Assembly (NCBI GenBank): GCA_036245525.1
Contig: BTPG01000008.1
Span: 34,302,850 to 34,366,849 of the forward strand
Length of the DNA: 64,000 bases
Reading direction: 5' to 3'
Origin: Semisulcospira habei
Taxonomy: Eukaryota > Mollusca > Gastropoda > Semisulcospiridae
This document shows positions 10,119-21,507 of the stretch, in pieces (the stretch's first letter is position 1; each line of letters opens with the position of its first letter). The position numbers and the translations under genes are program-made. The notes under the pieces are model-generated. The model did not search any database and was not told the origin of the DNA. It worked only from the letters and a program-made list of their open reading frames with translations.

Positions 10119-10335
10119 CTGAATGCCAGCATAATGGTGTCCTCATGCTGCCTGGTCAGTATTTCGAGGGATGGTGTCACCTCCTTGCCGTTAATGAGCC
10201 AGGTGATAGAGGGAGGGGGGCGGCCACGGATCTGACAGGTAAACTCCACTGGCACCCCCTCCACACACTCTACATTGCCAAACTTGGTAGCGAAAGATGG
10301 GGCCATGTCCGCCTTGTCCAACTCTCCCTGCAAAG
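10119..10335 (-). CDS. unc-89: X12: most of Ig domain 3
   Basis: A 217-nt exon, acceptor TTTTTGTCATTGCAG, donor GTATAA (phase 2). It encodes the linker ALQGELDKAD, then MAPSFATKFGNVECVEGV, PVEFTCQIRGRPPPSITW (Cys and Trp) and LINGKEVTPSLEIL up to IMLAFR. The remaining F and G strands are in X13. Confidence 0.86.
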
Positions 10336-10550
10336 CTGCAATGACAAAAAGAATTAAGTATTGAAAAGCAGCAACAGATCCAGTCCTGATACCTCTATGG
10401 TAGTGCTCAATAGGTTTGTCAAAGTAAACAGCCTTGTTGTAGGCAGTAGTTTGTGTAGTGGTAACATTTCCATGGTATCAATGAGATTGTTAGTGATTTT
10501 TCAGCTTTGAGGAAGGATTCACATAGCTGATCTTGACCAAAAAGCATATA

Positions 10551-10767
10551 ACCCCTTCAATGTGGTGCAAGAGGCATGCATCCTGATGAGCCCCCGCAGT
10601 TGTGGGGACTCATTAGGATCAAAGGCTCTTGCTGAAACTACTTTGTATCCATGTTCCTTTCATTGGGGATCTTTGAAGCTGAGTTTACAATATTTCAAAC
10701 ACAAAATCTGCGTGCACTGGCAGGGACAAGTCAAGCAACTACTGCTATGACTGAATTGTTCACATGC
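10551..10767. repeat. Family-C element broken by a LINE
   Basis: Starts ATAACCCCTTCAATGTGGTG, has the C hairpin (AAGAGGCATGCATCCTGATG) and the downstream C block (GAAGCTGAGTTTACAATATT), but runs into the LINE at 10780 before its end. Confidence 0.65.
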
Positions 10768-10779
10768 AAATCAATGTGG

Positions 10780-13556
10780 GTTGAGCTCCGGAGAAGTCAT
10801 CATCTGGTCTGGAAGAACAGACAACGAACACCGAGAAGGAGTTGCTGTCATCATCAATAAGAGCAAGGCCAACACCGTTCTACAGTGGAAACCTGTGAAC
10901 GAGCGCCTGCTGTACGTCAGGATGAATTCCAAATACGCAAAGCTGTCTATTGTTGTGGGCTACACACCGATAGACGACGCGGAAGAAGAGGATAAGGATG
11001 CATTCTACGACGCCCTCCAAGCTGTTTTGGAAGACATCCCTCGACATGACGTGCTGATGCTGATCGGTGACTTCAACGCTAAGGTCGGCTGCGACAATGA
11101 AGACAGAAAGAGGACCATGGGACGACATGGAGCGGGTGTGATCAATGACAACGGGGAGAGGCTGGTCAATTTCTGCGAGGAGAATGACTTAGTCATAGGA
11201 GGGACCCTGTTTGCGCATAGGGAGATCCACAAACTCACATGGAAATCACCAGACGGCAAGACCCAGAACCAGATCGACCACATCATCATTAATGGTCGCT
11301 GGAGGCACTCTCTGCAGGATGTGCGAGTGATGCGACATGCTGACATTGGCAGCGACCATAGTCTTCTGGTGGGGAAGGTGACATTGAAGCTTAGGAAAGT
11401 AAAGATAGGAGACACCAGAAATCAGCGCTACGACGTGGCCAAGTTGAAAGACCCAAAAGTGAAAGAAGAGTTTAGGTTGGCCCTCAGGAATAGATTTAGT
11501 GTTTTGGAAGATGAGACAGCGCTGACTATTGAAGATTTCAACAGAGCCATGAAGGAAACAGGAGGGGAAGTTTTAGGATACAGAAAGAGCAGGAAGACAG
11601 AGTGGATCTCAGAAGACACGTGGGCTCGCATAGAAGAGAGAAGACAGATCAAGAAGAAACTTTTGGATACCAAATCACCAAGACTGAAGGAAAGAATATC
11701 AAGAGAATACAGAGAGAAAGATCAAGCGGTGAAGACATCAGCGAGAAGAGACAAGAGAATGTACACAGAAAGGCTGGCAGAAGAAGCGGAGGCAGCTGCA
11801 AAACAGAGAGACATGAAGACAGTGTACCAGAACACCAAGAAGCTGAAGGGCGATTACGGGCAACACCACGACCTTCCAGTGAGAGCTGAAGATGGAACTC
11901 ATGTCACAGTAGAGGAAGAGAAGCTGAAGAGATGGAAGCAACACTTCGAGTCCATCCTGAACCGCTCAGACCCACCAACCCTCACTGACATTCCTGAAGC
12001 GGAGGAGGACCTGGACATTAACCTCGGCAACATTACTATTGCGGAAGTCAAGCAGGCCATTCAAAAGCTGAAGAACGGGAAGGCACCTGGCGATGACGGA
12101 GTGTGCCCCGAGATGCTGAAAGTAGAAGATACGGTAACGCCGCAGCTTCTTTGTCAGATTTTTCAAAAGATCTGGGACACTGAGGAAGCGCCGAGCGATT
12201 GGAAGACCGGCACCATCGTCAAACTTCCGAAGAAAGGAGACCTGGGGAACTGTAACAACTGGCGAGGCATCACCTTACTATCCCTCACCAGCAAGATCTT
12301 CAGCCGCATTCTCCTTGAACGCATTACGACAGCAGTGAATGGCATCCTTCGCCGGGAGCAGGCAGGTTTTAGGAAAGGCAAGTCCTGCATTGACCATATT
12401 TTCGTACTGAGACAGATCCTTGAGCAGTCTAACGAATGGAATGGATCCCTCTATGTGGTCTTTGTAGACTTTGAGAAGGCCTTCGACAGTCTGCATCGAG
12501 ACTCCCTTTGGAAAATCCTGCGATACTATGGAATCCCCCAGAAACTTGTCAACGTCATCAGGTCCCTGTACAAGAATTTTGAGTGCAGAGTCGTCCACAA
12601 CAACCAGCTCACCGAACCGTTTAAGGTGGAAACCGGAGTGAAACAAGGATGTATTCTTTCGCCAATCCTATTCTCAATGGCAATTGATTGGATCATGCGC
12701 CGCACCACAGAGGGAAGGAGGCAGGGAATTCAGTGGACGCTGACCTCAATGCTGGATGACCTCGACTACGCCGATGATATCGGGCTGCTGGCAAGCAGAA
12801 ACCAGGACATGCAACAGAAGACACAACAGTTGACACAGTCAGCAAGCTCCATAGGTCTCGGGGTCAACATTAGGAAGACTCAAGTCATGAGGAAGAACAC
12901 CATAGTGGGCGACCCAATCACCATCAATGACCAACCTCTGCAAGAGGTGGACGAGTTCACGTACCTGGGCAGCAAGGTTACCACAGATGGAGACTGCACA
13001 AGGGAGATCACCACAAGAATCAGCAAAGCCAACCAAGCCTTCGCAATGCTGAAACCCATCTGGAGGACCACAAGCCTGAGCATCCACACCAAGCTCCGTA
13101 TTTTTAAGAGCAACGTGCTGAGTGTCCTTCTATATGGGTCAGAATGCTGGAAATCCACTACCGCTACGGAACGCAAGCTGGATGTCTTCCAGAACAAGTG
13201 CCTGCGACGGATCATGAAGGTCTTCTGGCCAAACATGATTACAAACGAGGAACTACGGAAGAGAGCAGGCGCAGACAGCATCGCTGAAACCATCGCCACA
13301 CGGAGATGGAGATGGCTAGGCCACGTTTGCAGAATGTCACCTGACTCATTACCAAGGGTGGCACTGAGATGGACACCACAGGGGAAGAGAAACCGTGGGC
13401 GACCAAAGGAGACGTGGCGCCGAACCGTGGAGCGAGAGCTCAAGAACAGAGGCCTTACTCTGCAAACAGCACCCAAAATAGCAGCTGACAGACAAAAGTG
13501 GCGCTCCCTTGCCGTCGCCTCAAGCACCAGACGGCGCAGAGAGGACTGAATGAATG
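10780..13556 (+). mobile_element. 5'-truncated APE-type LINE with a 12-bp target duplication
   Basis: AAATCAATGTGG is found immediately before (10768-10779) and after (13557-13568) the element. The 3' end is a short TGAATGAATG tail with no poly(A), as in RTE-like LINEs. The 5' end is cut inside the endonuclease domain. It is antisense to the muscle gene in the X11/X12 intron and landed beside a family-C element. An exact flanking duplication and an open frame point to a young insertion. Confidence 0.88.
10781..13549 (+). CDS. LINE endonuclease / reverse transcriptase, N-terminus truncated
   Basis: A frame of 922 codons stays open to a natural stop before the LINE tail. The first ~190 codons are the C-terminal part of an APE-type endonuclease (IGDFNAKVG, then GSDHSLLVGKV with the catalytic Asp-His). 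The RT follows: KNGKAPGDDGVCPEM, KKGDLGNCNNWRGITLLS, VFVDFEKAFDSLHRDSLW, TGVKQGCILSPILF and the catalytic LDYADDIGLLAS. The C-terminus holds RRWRWLGHVCRM and GRPKETWRR. The natural start and about the first quarter of the endonuclease are lost to 5' truncation, so it cannot retrotranspose by itself. Clade not assigned with certainty. Confidence 0.87.
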   Translation: MSSGEVIIWSGRTDNEHREGVAVIINKSKANTVLQWKPVNERLLYVRMNSKYAKLSIVVGYTPIDDAEEEDKDAFYDALQAVLEDIPRHDVLMLIGDFNAKVGCDNEDRKRTMGRHGAGVINDNGERLVNFCEENDLVIGGTLFAHREIHKLTWKSPDGKTQNQIDHIIINGRWRHSLQDVRVMRHADIGSDHSLLVGKVTLKLRKVKIGDTRNQRYDVAKLKDPKVKEEFRLALRNRFSVLEDETALTIEDFNRAMKETGGEVLGYRKSRKTEWISEDTWARIEERRQIKKKLLDTKSPRLKERISREYREKDQAVKTSARRDKRMYTERLAEEAEAAAKQRDMKTVYQNTKKLKGDYGQHHDLPVRAEDGTHVTVEEEKLKRWKQHFESILNRSDPPTLTDIPEAEEDLDINLGNITIAEVKQAIQKLKNGKAPGDDGVCPEMLKVEDTVTPQLLCQIFQKIWDTEEAPSDWKTGTIVKLPKKGDLGNCNNWRGITLLSLTSKIFSRILLERITTAVNGILRREQAGFRKGKSCIDHIFVLRQILEQSNEWNGSLYVVFVDFEKAFDSLHRDSLWKILRYYGIPQKLVNVIRSLYKNFECRVVHNNQLTEPFKVETGVKQGCILSPILFSMAIDWIMRRTTEGRRQGIQWTLTSMLDDLDYADDIGLLASRNQDMQQKTQQLTQSASSIGLGVNIRKTQVMRKNTIVGDPITINDQPLQEVDEFTYLGSKVTTDGDCTREITTRISKANQAFAMLKPIWRTTSLSIHTKLRIFKSNVLSVLLYGSECWKSTTATERKLDVFQNKCLRRIMKVFWPNMITNEELRKRAGADSIAETIATRRWRWLGHVCRMSPDSLPRVALRWTPQGKRNRGRPKETWRRTVERELKNRGLTLQTAPKIAADRQKWRSLAVASSTRRRRED

Positions 13557-13576
13557 AAATCAATGTGGTGTTGAAT

Positions 13577-13783
13577 ATAACCCATTTGGCCCCAAAACCC
13601 TGCATCAGGAGATGGATTGACCATAATAATTCAAGGGTAGTGCCAGATGACCTTGGTGCCTGAAGGTGCCAAGCTCATCTGGCACTGCCCTTGAATTATT
13701 ATGGTCAATCCATCTCATGCAACCGGTCTTTAGGTGATACCTCAAACATTTGGAAAATGTGGTCTTGGGGTTAAATGGGTTAA
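13577..13783. repeat. Family-A TTAA element next to the X11 donor
   Basis: Starts ATAACCCATTTGGCCCC, has the A hairpin (GTGCCAGATGACCTTGGTGCC / GGTGCCAAGCTCATCTGGCA) and ends GGGTTAAATGGGTTAA. Its right edge is 46 bp from the X11 donor. Confidence 0.8.
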
Positions 13784-13829
13784 GCGTCATAGAACAGGTT
13801 TTTGGTGAGACATATACAGAAAGGCTCAC

Positions 13830-14005
13830 CCAGGACATTGAGAAGAGCTTCCGTCTCAGCCTCTCCATACTCATTTTTCGCATGACAGGTATAGCGTCCG
13901 CTGTCCGTCACCTTGACATCCTTGATGAGCAGGGAGAAAATGTCATCGTGGAAGTTCTGAAGAACATAGCGGTCCGTAGGCACCACCTTATTTCCATCTT
14001 TCAAC
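13830..14005 (-). CDS. unc-89: X11: second half of Ig domain 2
   Basis: A 176-nt exon, acceptor GTTCATTCGCAG, donor GTGAGC. It completes the Trp codon begun in X10 (TG|G) and continues LKDGNKVVPTDRYVLQNF, then IKDVKVTDSGRYTCHAKN with the strand-F Cys, and EYGEAETEALLNVL. It ends in phase 1. Confidence 0.88.
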
Positions 14006-14059
14006 CTGCGAATGAACGACATAGGTTAATGTCTCAGCCCCGATACACCTCAACAACAT

Positions 14060-14165
14060 ATAGGGATCGACAATGATAGTTCAAAGTTAGTGTCTGAGTA
14101 GCTTCGCAACCTCAAGGCAGTAAGCTATTCTATCATCACTCTTGAACTATCATGGTCAGTCTGTC
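14060..14165. repeat. Hairpin with the A/D/E core
   Basis: ATCGACAATGATAGTTCAAA pairs with TTGAACTATCATGGTCAGTC through a decayed core. No TTAA ends found. Confidence 0.6.
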
Positions 14166-14350
14166 TGTAATCTAATGTAATTTCATCTTCTGGGACAGCT
14201 CCAAAATTTTTACCCCAGAGCTCAGTGTGTTAAGACAACTGCATGAGATAATTAATGTTGTAAATTACAGATATTTTGAAGGGAAAAAAAGAAGAAAAAA
14301 GGGGACCCTAGAGGGCAGGTGCTCTCTTGGGGGGCAAAAATGTGTCTACT

Positions 14351-14410
14351 GTCATTGAAGACCATCATTCAGGTGGCTATAGCCACCTGAATAATGGTCT
14401 TTAGTAACAG
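14351..14410. repeat. Family-G hairpin
   Basis: ACCATCATTCAGGTGGCTA meets TAGCCACCTGAATAATGGT, a near-perfect palindrome. Relatives are at 33397-33460 and 56685-56735. Confidence 0.8.
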
Positions 14411-14644
14411 GTGATTTCATGTATGAACAGTCTGGAAAAGAGGTTCTGCTGAAGACGAGCGCTTATTTGATTGCTGCTACCAGCCACCTGAGTGATGTTC
14501 TTTAATGACAGATCATCTATCATAAGAGTGGTATCTCAAGGCTGGTTCTGCTGTACAACTCTCACAGACAGCCTACAATGAGGATTCAATAATTTACTGT
14601 TCAATTGCATTTTTCATTCATTTTTACAATCACCGTCAAAAGTA

Positions 14645-14854
14645 TTAACCCATTAAACCCCAAGGCCGCATTTTCCAAATGTTGGAGGTGACACCTAATG
14701 ACTATTTACCAGTTTCCAGAGATGGATCGACTATGATAATTCAAGGGTAATGTCAGATTAGCTTGGCGCCTTATGGCGCCAAGCTAATCCGGCATTACCC
14801 TTGAATTATTATGGTCGATCTCATGTTGTAGGGTGTCAGGGCTAAATGGGTTAA
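14645..14854. repeat. Family-A TTAA snap-back element, 29 bp from the X10 donor
   Basis: TTAACCCATTAAACCCCAAG at the left and GGGCTAAATGGGTTAA at the right, with stems meeting at GGCGCCTTATGGCGCC. Its edge lies 29 bp from the X10 5' splice site. Confidence 0.85.
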
Positions 14855-14883
14855 ATAAAATATTTTTCAGTGTGACAACATAC

Positions 14884-17161
14884 CACGTGATTTCCGGGTC
14901 TGGGTATGCAGCCACCCGACAGTCAAAGCGGGCCAGCTGGCCCAGCTCCACAACCACGTCATTCATCTCAGCTAGGAAGTGGGGACTGCGGATAGGAACC
15001 TCACCCTCAGTGGTCTCTGCAGGGATAGGCTTGAACTTGGACTTTGCTTCAGTGGCTTCCTCACCTTCAGCTTCAGTGACAGAGTCCTCTAATGTCACTG
15101 AGGTCTCAACTGAAGATGCCTCAGAGATCTCAGCCTGAGGTTCAAGTGATGATGGCTTCTGTCCGTCTGTGTAATCAACAGAGACAGCTGGTTTCTTCTC
15201 TTCAGGTGGTTCAGGTTGTTTCTTTTCCTCAGCTAGTTCTAGAACTTTCTTCTCTTCTACAACAGGCTCAGGTTTGTTATTTTCCTCAGCAGGCTCTGGT
15301 ACCTTCTTTTCCGCTACAGTCTGAGCAACTTTTTTTTTTTCCTCAACAGGTTCTGGAGCTTTCTTCTTTTTCTCTAAAGGTTTAGCAACTTTTTTCTTTT
15401 CCTCAACAGGCTCAGAAGCTTTCTTTTCTTCTACAACAGGCTCAAGTGCCTTCTCTTCCTCAACAGGCTCAGGTGCCTTTTTTTCCTCAACAGGCTCAGG
15501 GATCTTCTTTTCCTCAACAACAGGCTCAGGGATCTTCTTTTCATCAACAACAGGTTTAGGTGCCTTCTTTTCCTCAACAACAGGCTCAGGTGCCTTCTTT
15601 TCCTCAACAACAGGCTCAGGGACTTTCTTTTCCTCAACAACAGGCTCAGGGACTTTCTTTTCCTCAACAACAGGCTCAGGTGCCTTCTTTTCCTCAACTG
15701 GCTGAGGTGCCTTCTTTTCCTCAGCAACAGGCTCAGGAATTTTCTTTTCCTCAACAATGGGTTCAGGTGCCTTTTCTTCAACAGCCTTATATTCGGGTTT
15801 TATTTGTTCTTGAACAGCAGGTTCAGGTGCCTTCTTCTCCTCAACAACAGTATCTACCGTTATCTTCTGCTCAGCAGCTTCTGATGTTTTCTTTTCTTCA
15901 ACTAAAGTTTCAGCAGTGATCTGTATATCTGCTTCGACAACAGCTTTCTTCTCCTCAACAACAGTATCTACTGTTATTATCTGCTCGGCAACTTCTGATG
16001 TTTTCTTTTCTTCAACAGAAGTTTTAGCAGTGATCCGTACCACTTCTTCTACAACAGATTTCTTCTCTTCTACAACAGTATCTATTGTTATCTTCTGCTC
16101 AACAGGTTCAGGTGCATTCTTCTCTTCAACAACAGTATCTACTGTTATGGTCTGTTCAGCAACTTCAAATGTTTTATTTTCTTCAACAGATGTCTCAGAA
16201 GTGATCTTTAGCTCTTCTTCAACAACAGCTTTCTTCTCTTCAACAACAGTATCTACTGTTATTGTCTGCTCAGCAGGTTCATCAGTTTTCTTTTCTTCAA
16301 TAGATGTTTCAACAGTAGCTCTTGTCTCCTCAACAGCTGTACCAGCAGTGATCGTTAGCTCCTCTTCTGCAGTTGCCTTCTTCTCTTCTACAGATGCTTC
16401 AGCTGTGATCCTGAGCTCTTCTTCAACAGCAGGTTTCTCTTCAACACTTGTGTCAGCGGTTATCTTTTCTTCTGAAGCAGATTTAAATACTTTGCTCTCT
16501 TCAACTGATGTCTCTGTTGTGATCTTCTGTTCAACAGTCTCAACTGTTTTGCTTTCCTCAACAACAGTTTCAGATGATACCGTTAGCTCCTCAACAATGG
16601 ATCTAGCTGCTTTCTTTTCCTCAACACTACTGTCAACAGATACCCTGATCTGCTCCTCAACAGCAGGTTCAGGTGCTTTCTTTTCCTCAACGACAGTTTC
16701 GGCTGTTACAGCTTCTTCAACAACAGGTTCAGGCTTTAGCTCTTCCTTTGGTGCCTCTGGTTCAGGCTCTGGCTTAAACTCTTCCTTTGGTGCCTCTGCT
16801 TCAGGCTTTGGTTCCTCCTTTGCTGTCTCTGGTTCAGGCTTTGGTTCTTTCTTTGGTGCCTCTGGTGCAGGCTTCGGCTCTTCTTTTGGTGCCTCTGGTT
16901 CAGGCTCAGGTTTTGGCTCTTCTTTTGGTGCCTCTGGTTCAGGCTCTGGTTTGATTTCGTCTTTCGGTACCTCTAGTTCAGAGCTTGGTTTAAGTGCCTC
17001 AGTTTGCAGATCCTGCACTGGTGACTCTGGTTCAGACTCCTGCTTTTCCTCTTCTTCAGGAGACTCTAAAAAAGTTGGCGGTGTCTCTTCAGTTGGGGTC
17101 TTGTCTTCAACCCCGTTTGTTGCTTGATCAGATCCTGGTTCTGCCTTTTCACTTGCTAACT
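14884..17161 (-). CDS. unc-89: X10: giant exon with Pro/Glu/Lys repeats, then first half of Ig domain 2
   Basis: A 2,278-nt exon, acceptor TTGATGTTTGTTTCAG, donor GTATGT, phase 1 in and phase 2 out. After an acidic lead-in (ELASEKAEPGSD) there are three repeat classes. First is a Pro-Glu-rich unit, EEPKPEPEPEAPK (about 16730-16990). Second is a longer unit alternating ITVDTVVEEKKA and ITAETSVEEKK (about 15830-16730). Third is a 10-11-residue unit, EEKKAPEPVV (about 15200-15830). A unique stretch follows, then Ig 2 begins: IRSPHFLAEMNDVVVELG and ARFDCRVAAYPDPEIT. The region resembles titin PEVK and the KSP-rich region between Igs of nematode UNC-89. An extensible, disordered spacer role is inferred. 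Confidence 0.88.
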
Positions 17162-17463
17162 CTGAAACAAACATCAAAACATACATCTACCATGCAGAGG
17201 TGTACGGTGCCCACTGAAAAAGAATCTTCAAGTAAAACAAATGCAGGTTCCCAAAGAACTCCCAGGGAACAATTTCAGGTTCTGAATTGAAGAGCTGTAT
17301 GAACTATCGTGTGAATGGAACATGTCACAGAACGTCCAAAAAGTAAACATGATCCCACTGCAAGAAACATAAAACCTCATGAGCATCCATAGTTGCAGAG
17401 GCTTGGTGATGAATTGTCTCAAATTTCAGAAACACAGTCTGCATGAACTGTCAGATGAGGGCG

Positions 17464-17631
17464 TTAACCCCTTCACTGACAAGAAACAGTGAACACAATC
17501 CAACTGCATGAGACATAGATCCTCATGAGCCCCTGCAGTGGTGGGGGCTCTTGAGTATCTATGCCTCTTGCTGATACCATTTTGTATCTGCGTTCCTTGG
17601 ATGGCTGGGGTTCTTGGGTGCTAAGTTAACA
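17464..17631. repeat. Outer family-C element, left part
   Basis: TTAACCCCTTCACTGACAAG, then the C hairpin (GAGACATAGATCCTCATGAG / CTTGAGTATCTATGCCTCTT) and the C block GGTTCTTGGGTGCTAAG. The remainder appears 5.4 kb away at 22997-23030 (ACACAATCTGCATTCACTGG, AGTGAAGGG). The two parts were separated by later insertions. Confidence 0.75.
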
Positions 17632-17824
17632 ATGATGTTTACCCTTATCATTCAGAATACACCAGTGTGTGAAATAAGTTTGACTAAAATAGTTCAAGGG
17701 TACTGCCAGAATAGCTTGGCACCTCTAGAACTAACGCCATTGGGCTATATCCTTATCTTTAAGTACTATAATATAGCTTGCATATGGCAGTGTACAAATT
17801 TGAAGCTTTTAACCTCAGTATGAT
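17632..17824. repeat. Family-D element inserted in the C element, left part
   Basis: Begins TTTACCCTTATCATTCAGAA and runs through a D hairpin whose right arm is largely deleted to AGCTTTTAACCTCAGTATGAT. The missing D end (ATGGGG...) lies at 22989 on the other side of the 5.15-kb element. Confidence 0.75.
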
Positions 17825-18963
17825 GGCCGAGTTGGTATATCTCGCCCTGTAGACCCAAGGTGTAAATGTACCCAGCCTTATGTACACACGGCTTTTGTAC
17901 ACTACCCATTCTTGCCGAGGTGCATTTTGTACACAGACCAAAAGGAAACGTGTTTAAATGTACACAGTTTTAAGTATCGTGATCCCGCGCATGATCTAAG
18001 ATGATTGCCGTCAAGCAGACTGTCACCAGGCGCCCATTGCTGTGACAAAATGCTTGCCAACGAAGAAAGCGCTAGCACGCTATAAAATCCCAATCTGTAA
18101 ACCCCCTCGCTTTGTCTCGAATCACCAGCCCGTGCCAGGGGACATTACATTTAATTGAAGTAGAACCTCGCTCACAACGCGTGTCCGCCGAACTCAGCCA
18201 TTATGACTTCCCGTCGTCTGCACGATGCTCGGTGATCATTCGATGTCACTACATCGTGGGTCAATGTGTGTCTCAAGCTTCAAATAATGGTAAGGTCGGC
18301 AGGTTCTTATACAAAACGATATATTGGAAACAAAACACTTGTACCAACACGCATTTAAAGGTCTGCTCTTCTAATAACTGGAAGGGCTGAGAAAAAAAAA
18401 ATCTTCGCAGAGATTACATAGTAAACTCTGCAGGTAAAACAGTCCCCAATGACCCAATAAAATCCAGCACGTGCCAGTGCTAACACTTCATTTCACTGCC
18501 GGCTGCAGAGGTGACTGGATCACTCCATATATTGCAGTGTCTACTACAAAGTTTGTTAAAATAATAATAATAATAATAACATAAAATAAATAATAATAAT
18601 ACAAATTACATGTGCTGGCAATCAGTTCACCTGTACAGCTATCAGTGTGAGCACTAGCATGCCCAGTTTTTTTGTTTGTTTGTTGCTGGGGACTGCAAAA
18701 CTGTGTAGCTAGCAGAGTTAACTGCAAATTCTGAAAGAATTATTTTTCTTTTGTTTGGTGCCTCTCACTAGTCACAGTACTTCGAGGTCATTAGAACAGT
18801 GGGGCTTTTTGGTGTTGCGTCATTATTTTGTTTCGGATGTATATTAATGTTGTACTCTATGTTCCATAACATATCTTGTAAATTTAGTGTATGGAGTATT
18901 TGCTACATGCAAGTGTATGTTTGTTTGTGTGGAGGCGTGTGAGAATGCATGCTTGTGCATGCG

Positions 18964-18966
<3 letters not shown>

Positions 18967-19038
<72 letters not shown>
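18967..19038. repeat. (GT)n microsatellite
   Basis: About 36 GT units. Between this tract and 21505 I see only AT-rich sequence with no gene signature, apart from a TTGAATTGAATTGAATAAAC stretch near 21390 that resembles a retroposon tail. Confidence 0.95.
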
Positions 19039-21507
19039 ATGCACGTGTGCTTGTATTTCTAAGCATAAATTCAGTCTGCTATGTATGTGGTGCAGTTTAC
19101 TTCACTTTAATCTTAGAATTTATCACACAACAAGTGCAATTAACTAGCTCAGACATACATATACATGCTTTTAGAATGTGATAAGCTATGTTGAACTACT
19201 TTCAAACACATGCTGCATCTCTAATGACAGGTTCTCTAGACTGTCATGCTCAGATGAAATGTAGATCCCAAAGCGCTGTACATAACATGTTGTAAAGGAT
19301 CTGCGTAGTTATTTAAGTTGGTCCACTTGAAATAACTATGACAGTTTTATGAGGGGGAAAAGCTTACTGTTGGATCTCAGTATCAAATGGCACACTTACC
19401 CATCTTTTTGGAATTGGCTCATTAAAGTACTATAAAGAGAATTGAACCGACATGTTCACTTGGAAGTTGACACACTCATTGACTCGCACCCAAACACAAA
19501 TACAGTAAATAAACATGGTGTGAAGGGTCAGATGATCTACTTAAGTTGCTCTGCTTAGAATAACTATGACAGTTTTATGAGGAGGAACGCCACTGTTGGA
19601 ACCCAGGAACAAACTTACCAAACTTTTCATCTGAAGATATTTCTCCACAATGATTTTCCAGCACAGTAAACTTCAGATATGACGAAGTGTAAAGGGACCC
19701 AATTTTTCTTGCTGTTATATCCAAGTTGGTTATAAGTGAAGTAAGTTACATAGAAAGAGTGGTGCAGAGACCTCTGAAAACTATTGCTACATTCAACTTT
19801 AGTTATATGCAACCTTGTAATAAGCAAAATAGACTGTGTACATTTTCTTATGGAAACAACCAAGAACAACAGATTTATTTTATTTGTATGATTTGTTATG
19901 CTCAACAACCAATGAATCATATGTTAATTTAGTTTAGTCAGAAACACCAAGTATAAAATTAGTGAAAAATGGCAATTATTGATATGGTTTTACTCTTGCG
20001 GCAAGTATTTCAATGGTCAGCAACAAATTTACTTATTTTCCAGCACCATTCAATTTGGTGTCCACCTGTAAACAGTGCAATTTGATTACAGTTCACAGAC
20101 ATGCATTTGATGTGACATCATAAAGTGTATGCATGATGTTGCAGATAGCTGAAAGCTCAGCTTTAGTCACAAGGACATGTTTATGTGAGGGAAGTGCTCA
20201 AAAGAACATCTAATCAATGATTTGTTTCTCCTTTGCTCCTTTTAACTTAATGAAACTCACTTTGCTTCAACAGTTACACCACATACAATGTTACACAATG
20301 TATGAAGCCTTATACACCTATTTCAAACATGTCTTTAAATAAATTATTAAGGGTTGTTTCCATATATCAGCATGACAACAGCAAAAAAATCAGTGGCAAA
20401 GGCAACACAAATCAAGTACGTACATGAACATGAAGAATGCATGTTTCCATATGCACAACACAACAGTAGCATGATTACAGTGTGACAAGTAATAGTGGTG
20501 TGACAAATTTGTATTTCCTATGGATCGATGTAATGGCGATTCCATCTTGAAGGTAGCGTGGCTTTCAGTACATGGACATAACTCGTGACAATTCTAAACA
20601 CCTTAAATACGGGTGTAATGCTATCTGTCATGCTGCTATATGGACATACAAACTGATTTTCTGCCTTCTTCTTAGTTACATTTTTGCCATGTCGCCTAGT
20701 GCTCCTGTCATGCAGCTATATGGGAACACAGCCCTGGGATGGTGCATTTGATGAAGAAAAAGTTAAAATTTTCTTCCAATAGAACAAACAGCTAGTTCCA
20801 AAGTATCAAATCTGCTAATAGTGAGAGAACAAATATTTAATCTGTGACACTGCACACAACTGAACAAACAGCATCACAGTTCCACTGAACTATTGGCTTA
20901 TTTTACATTACTACACAGTGGTGGCTGTAGACAGGCCAGAATCCTCTCAACTGTTTTCAGATTGTCTTTTGTGTTGTTGTGTGAATAGTTGACCTCGTGA
21001 TGTAAGTTGAACTTCTTTGCATGCAAGGGTTTAGCACTGTAAAAATAGTCTGAATTGAACTCAAACTTGAAAATGTCCCAAGCTCTGTCCAATCTGTTTT
21101 TGACTGACGAGAAGGAGCAGTTACTTCTTCTGCTTACAAGCAAGAGTGGGCACACACAGACACACACACTGCACGCACAGACACAGACACACATGCACAC
21201 ACATAGAAAGAATGTAAGAAACAATTTTGTGGATCATAAAAGACAATATCCTCAAAGTTCTAATGTCTTCAAGGCCTGAGAAGGAAAAAAAGATTCCACA
21301 AGTTACACAATTTCACAGTCACCAGTGACCCAATAAAACCCAGCCTTGCCATATCGCTCATGTTTCACTTGAATGCTTGCTGCCCAGGTGAATTGAATTG
21401 AATTGAATAAACTTATTGTTCATTACAAGACAAGCATAAAATGGAAAATTTTCTTTTAGCTCACAGAAACATAAAACACACAAGCAAGACATACTGGCTT
21501 AATCTAA

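Noticed and set aside
10880..13605. Several minus-strand frames of up to 241 codons
   Set aside because: Antisense shadows of the intact LINE reading frame.
15431..15781. Arg/Leu-rich minus-strand frame
   Set aside because: Shifted-frame reading of the EEKKAPEPVV repeats in X10.
15916..17127. 403-codon plus-strand open frame (Ser/Thr/Val-rich)
   Set aside because: It is the antisense shadow of the repetitive exon X10; codon bias of the Glu/Lys/Pro repeats removes stops on the other strand. The minus-strand reading has splice sites, Ig homology and phase fit.
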